From assembly GCA_024645305.1 (NCBI GenBank), contig JAHEFU010000005.1, positions 1 to 31,773 of the forward strand: a stretch of DNA of 31,773 bases, in the 5' to 3' direction. Below the pieces are notes generated by a model, which saw nothing but the letters and a program-made list of their open reading frames with translations, made no database searches and had not been told where the DNA came from. Of the stretch, positions 1 to 8,010 are shown one piece after another. The DNA is from Planctomycetales bacterium. Its GTDB lineage: Bacteria; 4484-113; JAFGCY01. Numbering within the stretch: the first letter of the stretch is position 1; each line of letters begins with the position of its first letter. The position numbers were made by a program, and so were the translations under genes.

Positions 1-1495
1 TGCTGCGCGGGAAGCCGTAGCGTTCCACGAGGAAGTCCACCACCGCCTGGGCCCGGCGCCGGCTCAGGTTGACATTGCTTTCCCGGCTGCCTACGTTGTC
101 AGTGTTGCCGATCACGCGGACCTTGGCGGAGCCGAAGGTCTGGGCCAGCTCAGCTCCTTCCTCAAGGATTTTCTGGGCATTCGGGTCCAGTGTGGAACTG
201 CCGGTGTCAAAGTACACACTGATGCGTTTTGTGACGATCGGGGCAGCATCCTTCGCCGGCTCCTTGAAATCCGTGAACTCCTCCTCCGGAGCTGCCGCGA
301 TGGTTGTCGTGCCACTCGTGGCCTCATCCAGGAAGGCGGCATTGACAGTTGTGCTGGCCCGGGTCTTCTCCTCGAGCATGCCCACCTTGTTCCAGATGCC
401 CTGGGCGGCACCGAACAGCTGTTCGTATCCGATCAGGGTGGAGTTGTCAAGTTCGAAGAACGCGCGGTTCTCTGCGGCGTTCGGCAGCTTCACGTCCAGC
501 AGCATGCCCTCGGCATCCTCAAGCCCGTTCAGGCCGTCGAAGCCGTCATACATCAGCTGGGCCGCACGGGCACCGTCACTGTTGGCAATGTCCACGCCTT
601 CCAGCCAGCCCTTGCAGAAGGCCGTGACGGCATCCGGGTACTGCTGGATGAAGTCGCCGCGCGCCACGAAGATGTCGGCGATCAGGCTTGTCGCCTCACG
701 GGTGCTCGCCAGGATGTTCGCGCCGGGACGCTCGTCTGCCACCATGTAGACATTCGGGCTCCAGGAGACGCAGGCATCAACCTGCTCTGCCTTGAACAGG
801 TCAGCGGCCTCAATGGCGTCGTTGGTGAACACGGGCTGGATGTCGTCACCGCTCAGGCCGGCCTGGGCCAGCATGTAAAGCAGGAAGAAGTGGCTCGGCG
901 TTCCCTCTGCCACACTGATGCGCTTGCCCTTCAGGTCCACGGCAGTCTTGATGTCACGGCTGACGGCGATGGCATCGCCGCCGCGTGACCAGTCGTACTG
1001 CAGGATGCAGCGGGGATTGAGTTCCTTGAGGCCCGGGTACTCCAGGGCGTAGCTGTCCACCGTGGCCCACATGATGTCCACGCCGCCTTTGTCGCCGCCG
1101 GCGCGGAAGGCGTCACGGCTGGCCACGAAGTCGTCAATCTGGATCAGTTCCACCTCAATGCCGTGCTTCTTCCAGAACAGGCTGTCCTTGTTGGGCAGCA
1201 TCCCGTTGTTGGCACAGAAACCACCGGCATATCCACCCCACAGCACAATGGCCACGCGAATGGGTCGGTCAAGCTTGCCACCGCCCGTGGCTGCCGTTGC
1301 AGGCTGGGTGCTCTGCGCATCGACATCCTGCTTGCCGAAATCGAAGTCATTCTTGTCAACCGTACCCTGAGCCTTGCGATCCGGAGCCAGAGTGTCCACG
1401 ACCGAGTTCAGCAGGCCGGCCTTATAGGCCCCCGCGAGGATCAGAATTAAGATCACGAATGTCAGGAATACTTTTGCACCTGGTTTGAGTCGCAT
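1..1495 (-). CDS. Membrane-anchored substrate-binding protein fused to OmpA-like domain (partial)
   Basis: The reading frame is open from the ATG at 1495 to the window edge (498 codons) and its 3' end lies outside. Residues about 8-27 form one hydrophobic segment (KVFLTFVILILILAGAY), which looks like an uncleaved signal anchor. Residues about 55-350 resemble periplasmic solute-binding proteins of the NMT1/phosphate ABC type: it starts RPIRVAIVLWGGYAGG and contains DLKGKRISVAEGTPSHF. From about residue 420 an OmpA C-terminal domain follows (ISVYFDTGSSTLD, then GNTDNVGS and NLSRRRAQAVVDFL), a fold that binds peptidoglycan. A low-complexity linker rich in Ala, Glu and Thr joins the two parts. 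An AGGGAGC Shine-Dalgarno lies just upstream and the gene follows the coiled-coil gene by 29 nt, so they are probably one operon. This suggests a sensor or receptor tethered between inner membrane and cell wall rather than a free ABC receptor. The ligand is unknown. Confidence 0.82.
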   Translation of the reverse strand, partial: MRLKPGAKVFLTFVILILILAGAYKAGLLNSVVDTLAPDRKAQGTVDKNDFDFGKQDVDAQSTQPATAATGGGKLDRPIRVAIVLWGGYAGGFCANNGMLPNKDSLFWKKHGIEVELIQIDDFVASRDAFRAGGDKGGVDIMWATVDSYALEYPGLKELNPRCILQYDWSRGGDAIAVSRDIKTAVDLKGKRISVAEGTPSHFFLLYMLAQAGLSGDDIQPVFTNDAIEAADLFKAEQVDACVSWSPNVYMVADERPGANILASTREATSLIADIFVARGDFIQQYPDAVTAFCKGWLEGVDIANSDGARAAQLMYDGFDGLNGLEDAEGMLLDVKLPNAAENRAFFELDNSTLIGYEQLFGAAQGIWNKVGMLEEKTRASTTVNAAFLDEATSGTTTIAAAPEEEFTDFKEPAKDAAPIVTKRISVYFDTGSSTLDPNAQKILEEGAELAQTFGSAKVRVIGNTDNVGSRESNVNLSRRRAQAVVDFLVERYGFPRS

Positions 1496-1524
1496 GTCGC
1501 TTGCTCCCTAGATTACTGCTCCGC

Positions 1525-2343
1525 TCAGGTCAGTTCGACCGGGTTCTCCCCCGGAGAAACAAATGGTGTCACGATGTCATACAGGCGTTTTTCCTCAGCC
1601 TGCTTCGCTGTCTTGAATTCCTCACGAACCCGGCCGGCCTCCTCGAGGTTGCGCCGGTTGATTTCCATGAGGTTCTGCTTCTGCTTCACGAATTCATCAA
1701 TCTCCTGCTGCAGGTGCAGGTTGTCCGCCTCCACCTGGCTGCGTATCTGCTCAAGTTTCTTCTCAAGGAAGAAAGTGTAATCCTCCAGCGCCTGGTCACG
1801 CCGGCCAGCATCCTCCAGGATGCTTTCCAGACCGATGCCGCTGGCCTTGAGGGCCATCTTGACGCTGCGAGCCCGGATATCCATGGACAGGCCTTCCATC
1901 TCGGGATCGTTGAGCATATCGTTGATCTTGTCCACATGCCCCGGTCCCTCGGCGATCTGGGCCCGCGTATAGACCTCAGCGATACTAAGGAGTTTGGGTA
2001 CATTGAAACCTGTGCTTCCCCCGGATTCCAGTGTGCCAGCGTCAGGCACAACTGTTGGTGGCAGTTTTATTCTCAAACCCTGCTCCTTGTGTGGTCCGTC
2101 AGTGCCGCCTGCTGCAGAATTGTCCCCAGGCGACCTGACCCCGCTGCCCGGTTCTTCCTTGTCCTCGAAATCCGTATGACCCTCATTCTCAAGGTCGCTA
2201 CGGATCTTCTCAATGGCCGCCAGCACCTCCTCACCGGAGGTAGCCGGGCCACCCTTTGATTTGGGTGCGGTGCTTCCGGCTTGCGTGTCGTTATCGTCGA
2301 CTTCGAAGACCAGATCACGGAATTTCCGCAGTAGATTCGTCAT
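1525..2343 (-). CDS. Coiled-coil protein of unknown function, operon partner of the SBP-OmpA protein
   Basis: This 272-residue protein has no signal peptide or membrane segment, so it is probably cytoplasmic. The N-terminal third (to about residue 95) is acidic and low in complexity, rich in Gly, Ser, Asp and Glu. Residues about 110-185 look helical and globular. Residues about 185-260 form a long charged helix with heptad character (for example EKKLEQIRSQVEADNLHLQQ), consistent with a coiled coil. The ATG at 2343 has a GGGAG upstream, and TATAAT lies on the minus strand at 2372-2367. It is the first gene of an operon with the SBP-OmpA gene. I recall similar pairs lying near TelA-type toxic-anion-resistance genes, but no telA is present here, so no function is assigned. 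Confidence 0.7.
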   Translation of the reverse strand: MTNLLRKFRDLVFEVDDNDTQAGSTAPKSKGGPATSGEEVLAAIEKIRSDLENEGHTDFEDKEEPGSGVRSPGDNSAAGGTDGPHKEQGLRIKLPPTVVPDAGTLESGGSTGFNVPKLLSIAEVYTRAQIAEGPGHVDKINDMLNDPEMEGLSMDIRARSVKMALKASGIGLESILEDAGRRDQALEDYTFFLEKKLEQIRSQVEADNLHLQQEIDEFVKQKQNLMEINRRNLEEAGRVREEFKTAKQAEEKRLYDIVTPFVSPGENPVELT

Positions 2344-2510
2344 GTCACTCCCATTGATGCAAACACATTATACTTTAAACAGAAAAAATTCCAGATTGGG
2401 ACTGCCATTGCCCCATACTTGTATTTACTCATATTCTCAACAATGTAATTTGCAGTGATAAAATCTGCAGTATCAGGCTCGTGTTTGAGCAATTACCAGG
2501 AATCTCCACC
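2344..2510. promoter_or_regulatory. Divergent promoter region for 2343(-) and 2511(+)
   Basis: This AT-richer 167-bp gap separates two divergent operons. On the minus strand TATAAT lies at 2372-2367, about 23 nt before the ATG at 2343. On the plus strand TAAAAT at 2459-2464 would start transcription near 2471, giving a leader of about 40 nt with an AGGA site before the ATG at 2511. The -35 elements are not convincing on either side. Confidence 0.5.
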
Positions 2511-3467
2511 ATGAAACTCTTTTCACAAGTCAATCTGGCCATAGCAGCCTGCGCAATACTGCTGCTCGACGGACTGCAGCCAATCCAGGCCAGGGCTGCC
2601 GAGGAACTCCGCTTCGGGGTGCTTCCCGTGCTGCAGGCCCTGCCGCTGTTTGTGGCAGATGAGCAGGGATTCTTCGGGGACGCCGGATTGGATGTGCAGA
2701 TCCTGCCATTCCAGAGTGCCGCGGACAAGGACATTGCCCTCAAGTCCGGAGCGATTGATGGGTACTTCGGTGACCTGTTCACGCCACTAGTCGTGGAGGG
2801 CAACGGCCTGGACATCAGCATCGTGGCAACTAACTACCGCACCGGCCGTGATGCCCGGATGTTCGCGGTGCTGGCCGGCAAGGACAGCGGGATTGAAACG
2901 ATGGAGGATCTCAGCGGACACCAGGTGGGTATAAGCAGCAACTCAGTGATTGATTACGTCACACAGCAACTGCTCGCCCGTACCGAACTTGGCGAAGATG
3001 CGGTGGAACTTGTGGACATGAAGAACATCGGCCTGCGCATGCAGCTGCTGATGAGCGGCGAGCTGGATGCCGCCACCCTGCCTGAGCCACTGGCGACGGC
3101 TGCCTCGAAGGGTGGGGCCACGCTGCTGGCGGACGACACTGGAATGCAGGTCAGCCAGACGGTGCTGATCTTCAGCCAGGCTTATCTCGATGACAACTCA
3201 GGGCAGGTCAGGGCTTTTCTCGCAGCGGTGGACCAGGCCAACGCCTGGATACTGGACAATCCGAAAGAGGCCCGCGCGATCATGATTGCGAAGACCCGCC
3301 TGCCGGAACCGCTGCAGCAGGTCTTCCCGATACCTGTTTTCCCGCGGGAGATGGATGTACCCACTGCCTCCACCATCAGCGAAGCCGTGGCCTGGCTCAA
3401 GGCTTCGGGAGTCGTGAAAGAAGACCTGGAATATACTGAGCTTGTCAATGGAGCCTACCTCCCCTGA
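2511..3467 (+). CDS. ABC transporter substrate-binding protein, NMT1/THI5/SsuA-like
   Basis: This 318-residue periplasmic binding protein has a Sec signal peptide (MKLFSQVNLAIAACAILLL, probable cleavage at ARA|AEE). The mature part starts LRFGVLPVLQALPLFVADEQG and continues with features of the NMT1/SsuA/TauA family: the 'GFFGDAGLDVQI' pattern, a 'DGYFGD' strand and 'MEDLSGHQVGIS'. These proteins deliver sulfonates, nitrate, thiamine pyrimidine precursors or similar small molecules, and sequence reading alone does not identify the ligand. I chose the ATG at 2511 because AGGA lies 8 nt upstream and the signal peptide begins there; a GTG at 2481 would add ten non-signal residues. The end overlaps the ATPase gene by 20 nt, so translation is probably coupled. 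Confidence 0.88.
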   Translation: MKLFSQVNLAIAACAILLLDGLQPIQARAAEELRFGVLPVLQALPLFVADEQGFFGDAGLDVQILPFQSAADKDIALKSGAIDGYFGDLFTPLVVEGNGLDISIVATNYRTGRDARMFAVLAGKDSGIETMEDLSGHQVGISSNSVIDYVTQQLLARTELGEDAVELVDMKNIGLRMQLLMSGELDAATLPEPLATAASKGGATLLADDTGMQVSQTVLIFSQAYLDDNSGQVRAFLAAVDQANAWILDNPKEARAIMIAKTRLPEPLQQVFPIPVFPREMDVPTASTISEAVAWLKASGVVKEDLEYTELVNGAYLP

Positions 3468-4209
3468 GCTGCTCAGCCTGCAGACTGTCTCACACAGCTA
3501 TCGTACATATCCAGCTGTGGAGCCCGTCCTGCAGGACGTCAGTTTCAGCCTGAACGAAGGAGCCAGCCTGGCCCTGCTGGGCCCCTCAGGCTGCGGCAAG
3601 AGCACTTTGCTGATGCTCGCCGCAGGGCTGCTGAGTCCGCTGACCGGAAGCTGCGTGTTCTCAGGCCAGGAACTCTCAAGGCCCCATCCCGCCATAGCCC
3701 TGATGCAGCAGCAGTACGGACTGTTTCCCTGGAAGACGGTCCGGCAAAACATTGAACTGAGCCTGCTGCTCCGTCAATCCCGGGTTGAGGATGCCCAGTT
3801 GCAGCAGTTGATAGGGGAACTGGGGATCTCCGGGAAGCTGCAGGACTACCCCGGCCAGCTGTCCGGCGGCCAGCAGCAACGTGTCGCCCTGGCGCGTTCC
3901 CTGCTGCTGCACCCGCGCCTGATGCTGCTTGACGAACCATTCGGCGCGCTCGACAGCATCACGCGTGAACGCCTGCAGGACCTGCTGCGCTCAGTCTGGC
4001 AACGTGAGGGCTTTGCGATGCTGACCGTGACCCACAGCATGCAGGAAGCCGTGATGCTCGGTGAGCGCATACTCGTAATGGGTGGCCAGCCGGGACGGAT
4101 CCTGCATGAAATTGACAACAGCGGTATGCGGGCGCCTGCATTCCGGGACAGCCGGGAATCCGCGGTGGTCCTTGAGCAGCTGCGCAGGGCACTGGGGGAG
4201 GCGGCATGA
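3448..4209 (+). CDS. ABC transporter ATP-binding protein, SsuB/TauB/NrtD-like
   Basis: This 253-residue importer ATPase carries every diagnostic motif: Walker A GPSGCGKST (about residue 47), Q-loop region around LMQQQYGLFPW, signature LSGGQQQRVALARS, Walker B LMLLDEPFGALD and switch histidine VTHSMQEAV. It energises the transporter made with the binding protein upstream and the permease downstream. The ATG at 3448 lies inside the end of the binding-protein gene; a TTG at 3442 would add two residues. Its stop overlaps the permease start in an ATGA junction at 4206-4209. The CPF-loop signature with FGALD is typical of nitrate/sulfonate/thiamine-type ATPases. Confidence 0.93.
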   Translation: MEPTSPELLSLQTVSHSYRTYPAVEPVLQDVSFSLNEGASLALLGPSGCGKSTLLMLAAGLLSPLTGSCVFSGQELSRPHPAIALMQQQYGLFPWKTVRQNIELSLLLRQSRVEDAQLQQLIGELGISGKLQDYPGQLSGGQQQRVALARSLLLHPRLMLLDEPFGALDSITRERLQDLLRSVWQREGFAMLTVTHSMQEAVMLGERILVMGGQPGRILHEIDNSGMRAPAFRDSRESAVVLEQLRRALGEAA

Positions 4210-4949
4210 GACTGCGCTGGGAGTACATTCTGGCAATTGCCGGCCTGCTTGTGCTGTGGTGGATATTGTACCTGTGGCTCGGGGAGCAGATCATCGCGGA
4301 GCCGGCAGCCACCTTCGGCCGGCTGGTACGCGAACTTGGCGATCCAGAATTCCGGGGTCATATCTATGCCTCGTTGTACCGCATCGTGGCCGGGATGCTG
4401 ATCGCGCTGGCCACGGCAGTACCCCTGGGCCTGCTCACGGGTGGCAGCGAGCGTGTGGACCGCTGGCTGAAGCCGCTGATCTACCTGACTTATCCTATTC
4501 CGAAGATCGTCTTTCTGCCCCTGCTGCTGATGCTCCTGGGCATCGGGGATGCCAGCAAGATCGGGCTGATCGCCATCATCCTTTTCTTCCATCTGCTGGC
4601 TACGACCCGCGACGCCGCCCGTGCCGTGCCGCCCAGCGCCGTCAGTTCACTGCGCAGCCTGGGGGGTGGCAGCCTGGCCCTGCTGCGCCACGTCTACTGG
4701 CCGGCCACCATGCCGGCCCTGTTCACGAGCCTGCGCATCGCCACAGGCACGGTGGTCGCCGTGCTGTTCTTCGTGGAGACGATTGCCACCTTCCGCGGGA
4801 TCGGCTACTACATCTACAGCAGCTGGTCCGTGACCGACATCACCGGGATGGCCGTCGGTATCATCATCCTCTCCGCAGTTGGCATCGTCTTCTACGAACT
4901 GTTCGACGTGCTGGAGCGCTCCCTGTGCCGCTGGACGAGGTACCGCTGA
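4206..4949 (+). CDS. ABC transporter permease, SsuC/TauC-like
   Basis: This 247-residue inner-membrane protein has about six hydrophobic segments and the binding-protein-dependent permease fold. The EAA-loop region, which contacts the ATPase, is visible as SLRSLGGGSLALLRHVYWPA (about residues 147-166). It starts inside the ATPase stop codon (ATGA) and its own TGA overlaps the next ATG (TGATG at 4947-4951), so translation of the four-gene operon is tightly coupled. With the genes at 2511 and 3448 it completes a one-permease, one-ATPase importer of the nitrate/sulfonate/taurine/pyrimidine group. Confidence 0.92.
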   Translation: MRLRWEYILAIAGLLVLWWILYLWLGEQIIAEPAATFGRLVRELGDPEFRGHIYASLYRIVAGMLIALATAVPLGLLTGGSERVDRWLKPLIYLTYPIPKIVFLPLLLMLLGIGDASKIGLIAIILFFHLLATTRDAARAVPPSAVSSLRSLGGGSLALLRHVYWPATMPALFTSLRIATGTVVAVLFFVETIATFRGIGYYIYSSWSVTDITGMAVGIIILSAVGIVFYELFDVLERSLCRWTRYR

Positions 4950-5854
4950 TGGCAGCTGGAGATCTCCGGATCTGGTTCGCCAACTGGTACCAGGCCAGCC
5001 GACCGGCATTCTTCGTTGCCACCCTGGTGCCCCTGGTGCTTGGAACGGTTCTGGCAGCACGGGAGCAGCCGGTAAGCTGGACACTGTTCTCCGTTGTCAT
5101 CTTCAGTTCATTCCTCGTACATCTCAGTACGAATCTTGCCAACGATCTGTTTGACCACCTGGCGGGTGCGGACGACGGAATAAGCATCGGCGGCAGCCGG
5201 GTGATCCAGCAGGGCCGGATCAGTCCACGCCAGATCGCATTTGCCCTGTTCCTGCTTTACGGCCTGGCCGCACTAGGAGGCCTCTGCATCCTGCTGGCAA
5301 CGCAGCTCTGGTGGCTGGCGGGCTACATGCTGGTCGCTTTCTGCAGCAGCCTGTTCTATACGGCACCGCCCTTGCGGCTCGGCTACCACGGTCTCGGTGA
5401 AGTGACGGTCTTCCTCAACATGGGGCCTCTGATGGTGACCGGGGCCTATGCCGTGCAGGCCGGAACGGTCAACTGGGATGTACTGCTGCTGTCATTGCCG
5501 ACAGGCATCATGGTCGCCATGATCCTTTTCTTCCAGTCCCTGCCGGACATGCAAACTGACAGGGCCAGTGGCAAGCGAACCATCGCCGTGAGTCTGGGGC
5601 GGGAAACATCCATCAAGCTGTTCTTCATTCTCGGTGCAGCTGCCATCCTGGCGATACAGGTGCTGCTCTACATGCACCTGCTGTCCCTCATTGCCCTGCT
5701 GAGCATCTGCACTCTGCCGCTGCTCCAGCATGTGGTTGAACTGCTGAAGGCGACGCCTGACTGGCAGGCAGTACACGACCGTGGAAAGCGCGTGAGACTG
5801 TTCTACCTGCTCAACGGGATTGTCATGATCCTGGCGGCGTGCTTCCTGCAGTAG
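4949..5854 (+). CDS. UbiA-family membrane prenyltransferase, MenA-like
   Basis: This 301-residue multi-spanning protein carries both aspartate motifs of the UbiA superfamily. The first is NLANDLFDHLAGAD at about residues 62-75, followed by IGGSRVIQQGRI, as in MenA. The second is FFQSLPDMQTDRASGKRT at about residues 188-205. Such enzymes transfer a polyprenyl chain to an aromatic acceptor in the membrane; MenA makes demethylmenaquinone from 1,4-dihydroxy-2-naphthoate. The 'LPD' in the second motif differs from the NLRD of E. coli MenA and is closer to less characterised COG1575-type members. The start codon overlaps the permease stop, putting a quinone-type enzyme in an importer operon. MenA, or a relative acting on another aromatic, is likely; the substrate is unproven. 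The gene ends 4 nt from the convergent PiT gene. Confidence 0.83.
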   Translation: MAAGDLRIWFANWYQASRPAFFVATLVPLVLGTVLAAREQPVSWTLFSVVIFSSFLVHLSTNLANDLFDHLAGADDGISIGGSRVIQQGRISPRQIAFALFLLYGLAALGGLCILLATQLWWLAGYMLVAFCSSLFYTAPPLRLGYHGLGEVTVFLNMGPLMVTGAYAVQAGTVNWDVLLLSLPTGIMVAMILFFQSLPDMQTDRASGKRTIAVSLGRETSIKLFFILGAAAILAIQVLLYMHLLSLIALLSICTLPLLQHVVELLKATPDWQAVHDRGKRVRLFYLLNGIVMILAACFLQ

Positions 5855-5858
5855 CGAG

Positions 5859-7118
5859 CTAGACGCTGAAGATTGCGCGCATGGCGAGAAAGAGCAGGAT
5901 TGTCAGCACCGCGGTGAACGGGATGGTATAGAGCCAGCTCATGCCGATGTCCCGCACTACCTTCATGTCCAGCGAGCGCATGCCCCGGGCCAGGCCGACA
6001 CCGATCACGGCACCGACGAGGGTGTGGGTTGTACTGACCGGCAGGCTCAGTCGCGAGCAGATCAGCACCGTGGTGGCCGCCCCGAATTCCGCGGCGAAGC
6101 CCCGGCTGGGGGTGATGGAGGTGATCTTCGTGCCGATGGTGGCCATCACGCGGTAGCCGAAGGTGGCCAGGCCGATCACGATGAACACAGCGCCCAGTAA
6201 CAGGATCCAGCTTGGCACGTTTGCCTTGGCTGCGATCGCCATTCCGTTGTTCTGCCAGACGGAGTGCACCGCGGCCAGCGGACCGACAGCGTTGGCAACG
6301 TCATTGGCACCGTGGGCGAATGCCGTATAGCTGGCGGTGATGATCTGCAGCACGGCGAAGATCGGCTCGGTCTGCTTGAATTTCTTGACCGGGTCGGTTT
6401 CCTCCTTGAGGGGAATCCGCTTAATGATCAGGTAGGTCACGATGGCAGCCAGTCCGCCGATGGCCAGTCCCCAGAGGCAGGCCTCGCCGAAGCTCAGGTC
6501 CATGTTCATGTTCTTCAGGCCCTTGTAGACCATGGCGAGCGTCAGCAGGAAGAACACCGAGCCCGTGGCCAGCGGCACCAGTCGCCTCAGCAGCTTGCCC
6601 GGTTCCCGGCTGCGATATATCGGCAATACGAAACTCAGGTAGACCAGCACGGCCAGCAGGGCACCGACGGCGGGGCTGACCACCCAGGACATGGCGATCT
6701 GCCCGACCTTGGGCCAGTTGATCGCTGCAGTTCCCGCCAGCACGAGTCCGAAGCCGATCACCGCGCCCACAATGCTGTGTGTGGTGGAGACGGGCCAGCC
6801 CCATTTGGAGGCCAGGTTCAGCCAGACGGCAGCCGCGAGCAGGGCCGCTGTCATACCGATGGCGAACAGGATCGGTTCGGAGGAGACGACCTCAACATCC
6901 ACCATGCCCTTGCGGATTGTTTCCGTGACGTGGGCACCGACGAAGAAGGCACCTGCAAACTCGAAGATCGCTGCCAGCAGCACTGCGCCGCCGATCGTCA
7001 GGGCCTTGCTGCCGACGGAGGTGCCGAATGCGTTGGCGACATCATTCGCGCCGATGTTCCACGCCATGTAGGCGCCGAAGATGATTGACAGGATGAAAAT
7101 GATTTCAATGTGTGCCAT
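5859..7118 (-). CDS. pit: PiT-family inorganic phosphate transporter
   Basis: This 419-residue, roughly 10-helix membrane protein has the two PiT signature repeats, NIGANDVANAFG near residue 22 and AHGANDVANAVGPLAAV near residue 270. Each repeat is followed further along by a 'PVSTTH' motif. PiT carriers move phosphate (as metal phosphate or by proton/sodium symport) across the inner membrane with low affinity. The gene follows the DUF47 gene by 11 nt with a GGAA site, the standard operon for this pair. The C-terminus is intact. Confidence 0.93.
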   Translation of the reverse strand: MAHIEIIFILSIIFGAYMAWNIGANDVANAFGTSVGSKALTIGGAVLLAAIFEFAGAFFVGAHVTETIRKGMVDVEVVSSEPILFAIGMTAALLAAAVWLNLASKWGWPVSTTHSIVGAVIGFGLVLAGTAAINWPKVGQIAMSWVVSPAVGALLAVLVYLSFVLPIYRSREPGKLLRRLVPLATGSVFFLLTLAMVYKGLKNMNMDLSFGEACLWGLAIGGLAAIVTYLIIKRIPLKEETDPVKKFKQTEPIFAVLQIITASYTAFAHGANDVANAVGPLAAVHSVWQNNGMAIAAKANVPSWILLLGAVFIVIGLATFGYRVMATIGTKITSITPSRGFAAEFGAATTVLICSRLSLPVSTTHTLVGAVIGVGLARGMRSLDMKVVRDIGMSWLYTIPFTAVLTILLFLAMRAIFSV

Positions 7119-7129
7119 GGGAATTTCCG

Positions 7130-7798
7130 TCAGTTGGCCAGTACACGGCGGATCTTCTTGCCCAGGGCCTCGCTGGCATCAGCCAGCCTGGCGATTTCCC
7201 GGGCGATATCTCGCAGCATAATGATGTCAATCACGCTGATCCGGTCCTCCAGTTCAAAGAGGTGCTGGGTCAGCTTGTACATCTGCTTGTCAGTCTCCCA
7301 TTCCAGATGGTCAATCATCATGGTCTTGTCCACGAACTCCTCCGCGACCGGGCCCGTGAAGCCGGCGTCGACGAGCATCCCAAAGCCATCGACGACTTCC
7401 TTGACAACCTCATAGCTGGCCAGGCTCTTGCTGAGCAGGTTGCGGTACTCATCGACCAGGGTCTCCGGAATGTGCGTGTGACGCACGGTCAGCAGGTAAC
7501 CCAGGTCCTCTGCGGCGTCTGCGATCTTGTCGGCCGAGGCAATGATCTCGAGGAAGTGCCAGCGGTCTATCGGAAGGAACAGGGTGCGAGGCAGCTTTCC
7601 GCGGATCTTGCCCTTGACCACATCCGCCTCATGCTCGGCTTTCGTTATAGCCCTGAAGTGATTCTTCACTTCATCAAAGTCGGCGGCAATATTGGCGCTG
7701 ACCATCGGTTCGATGTGGCCGACGCAAACGTCGATTTTCTCAAGCAGTTCCTGAAGAGATTCAAAGGGACTACTGGCAAATAGCCGCAAAATTGACAT
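7130..7798 (-). CDS. DUF47/PhoU-like accessory protein (TIGR00153) of the PiT transporter
   Basis: This 222-residue all-helical cytoplasmic protein starts MSILRLFASSPFESLQELLE and matches the DUF47 (PhoU-like, TIGR00153) family that is almost always encoded beside pit. It probably regulates or couples the phosphate carrier. The frame extends upstream to 7852. I chose the ATG at 7798 because a GGAG site lies just before it and because family members begin at this point. The gap to pit is 11 nt. A candidate TAGAAT -10 lies on the minus strand at 7858-7853, with a leader hairpin between it and the gene. Confidence 0.88.
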   Translation of the reverse strand: MSILRLFASSPFESLQELLEKIDVCVGHIEPMVSANIAADFDEVKNHFRAITKAEHEADVVKGKIRGKLPRTLFLPIDRWHFLEIIASADKIADAAEDLGYLLTVRHTHIPETLVDEYRNLLSKSLASYEVVKEVVDGFGMLVDAGFTGPVAEEFVDKTMMIDHLEWETDKQMYKLTQHLFELEDRISVIDIIMLRDIAREIARLADASEALGKKIRRVLAN

Positions 7799-7822
7799 TC
7801 CCAACTCCAGCGGAATCCGGCC

Positions 7823-7841
7823 ACATCCCCAGCTGGGATGT
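7823..7841 (-). promoter_or_regulatory. Leader hairpin of the DUF47-pit transcript
   Basis: ACATCCC (7823-7829) and GGGATGT (7835-7841) form a perfect 7-bp stem with a 5-nt loop. It lies about 25 nt upstream of the DUF47 start and downstream of a TAGAAT -10 candidate (7858-7853, minus). It could be a leader hairpin or a protein-binding palindrome. Confidence 0.4.
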
Positions 7842-8010
7842 CCGGCTGCCATATTCTAGCAAGCCTTTTCACCAGTGAAGCAGGAAACCGGAAATTGCAG
7901 TGATTTTTTGAACATGATGTACATGTTGGGAGTGGATAGAGGGTGACAGCATGCAACTGCCTCAGAGTTTTGAAGCTCTGGTGACACTGCCAGAGATGAC
8001 AGTCGAGCCA

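Noticed and set aside
1501..2259. 252-codon open frame on the plus strand
   Set aside because: It is antisense to the coiled-coil gene, which has a ribosome binding site, promoter and operon context.
4082..4948. N-terminal extension of the prenyltransferase frame back to 4082
   Set aside because: The extension is out-of-frame translation of the ATPase and permease genes; the ATG at 4949 overlaps the permease stop and matches the family's start.
6264..7088. 274-codon open frame on the plus strand
   Set aside because: It is antisense to the PiT transporter, and its translation is His/Gln/Gly-rich without any domain; the PiT frame is unambiguous.
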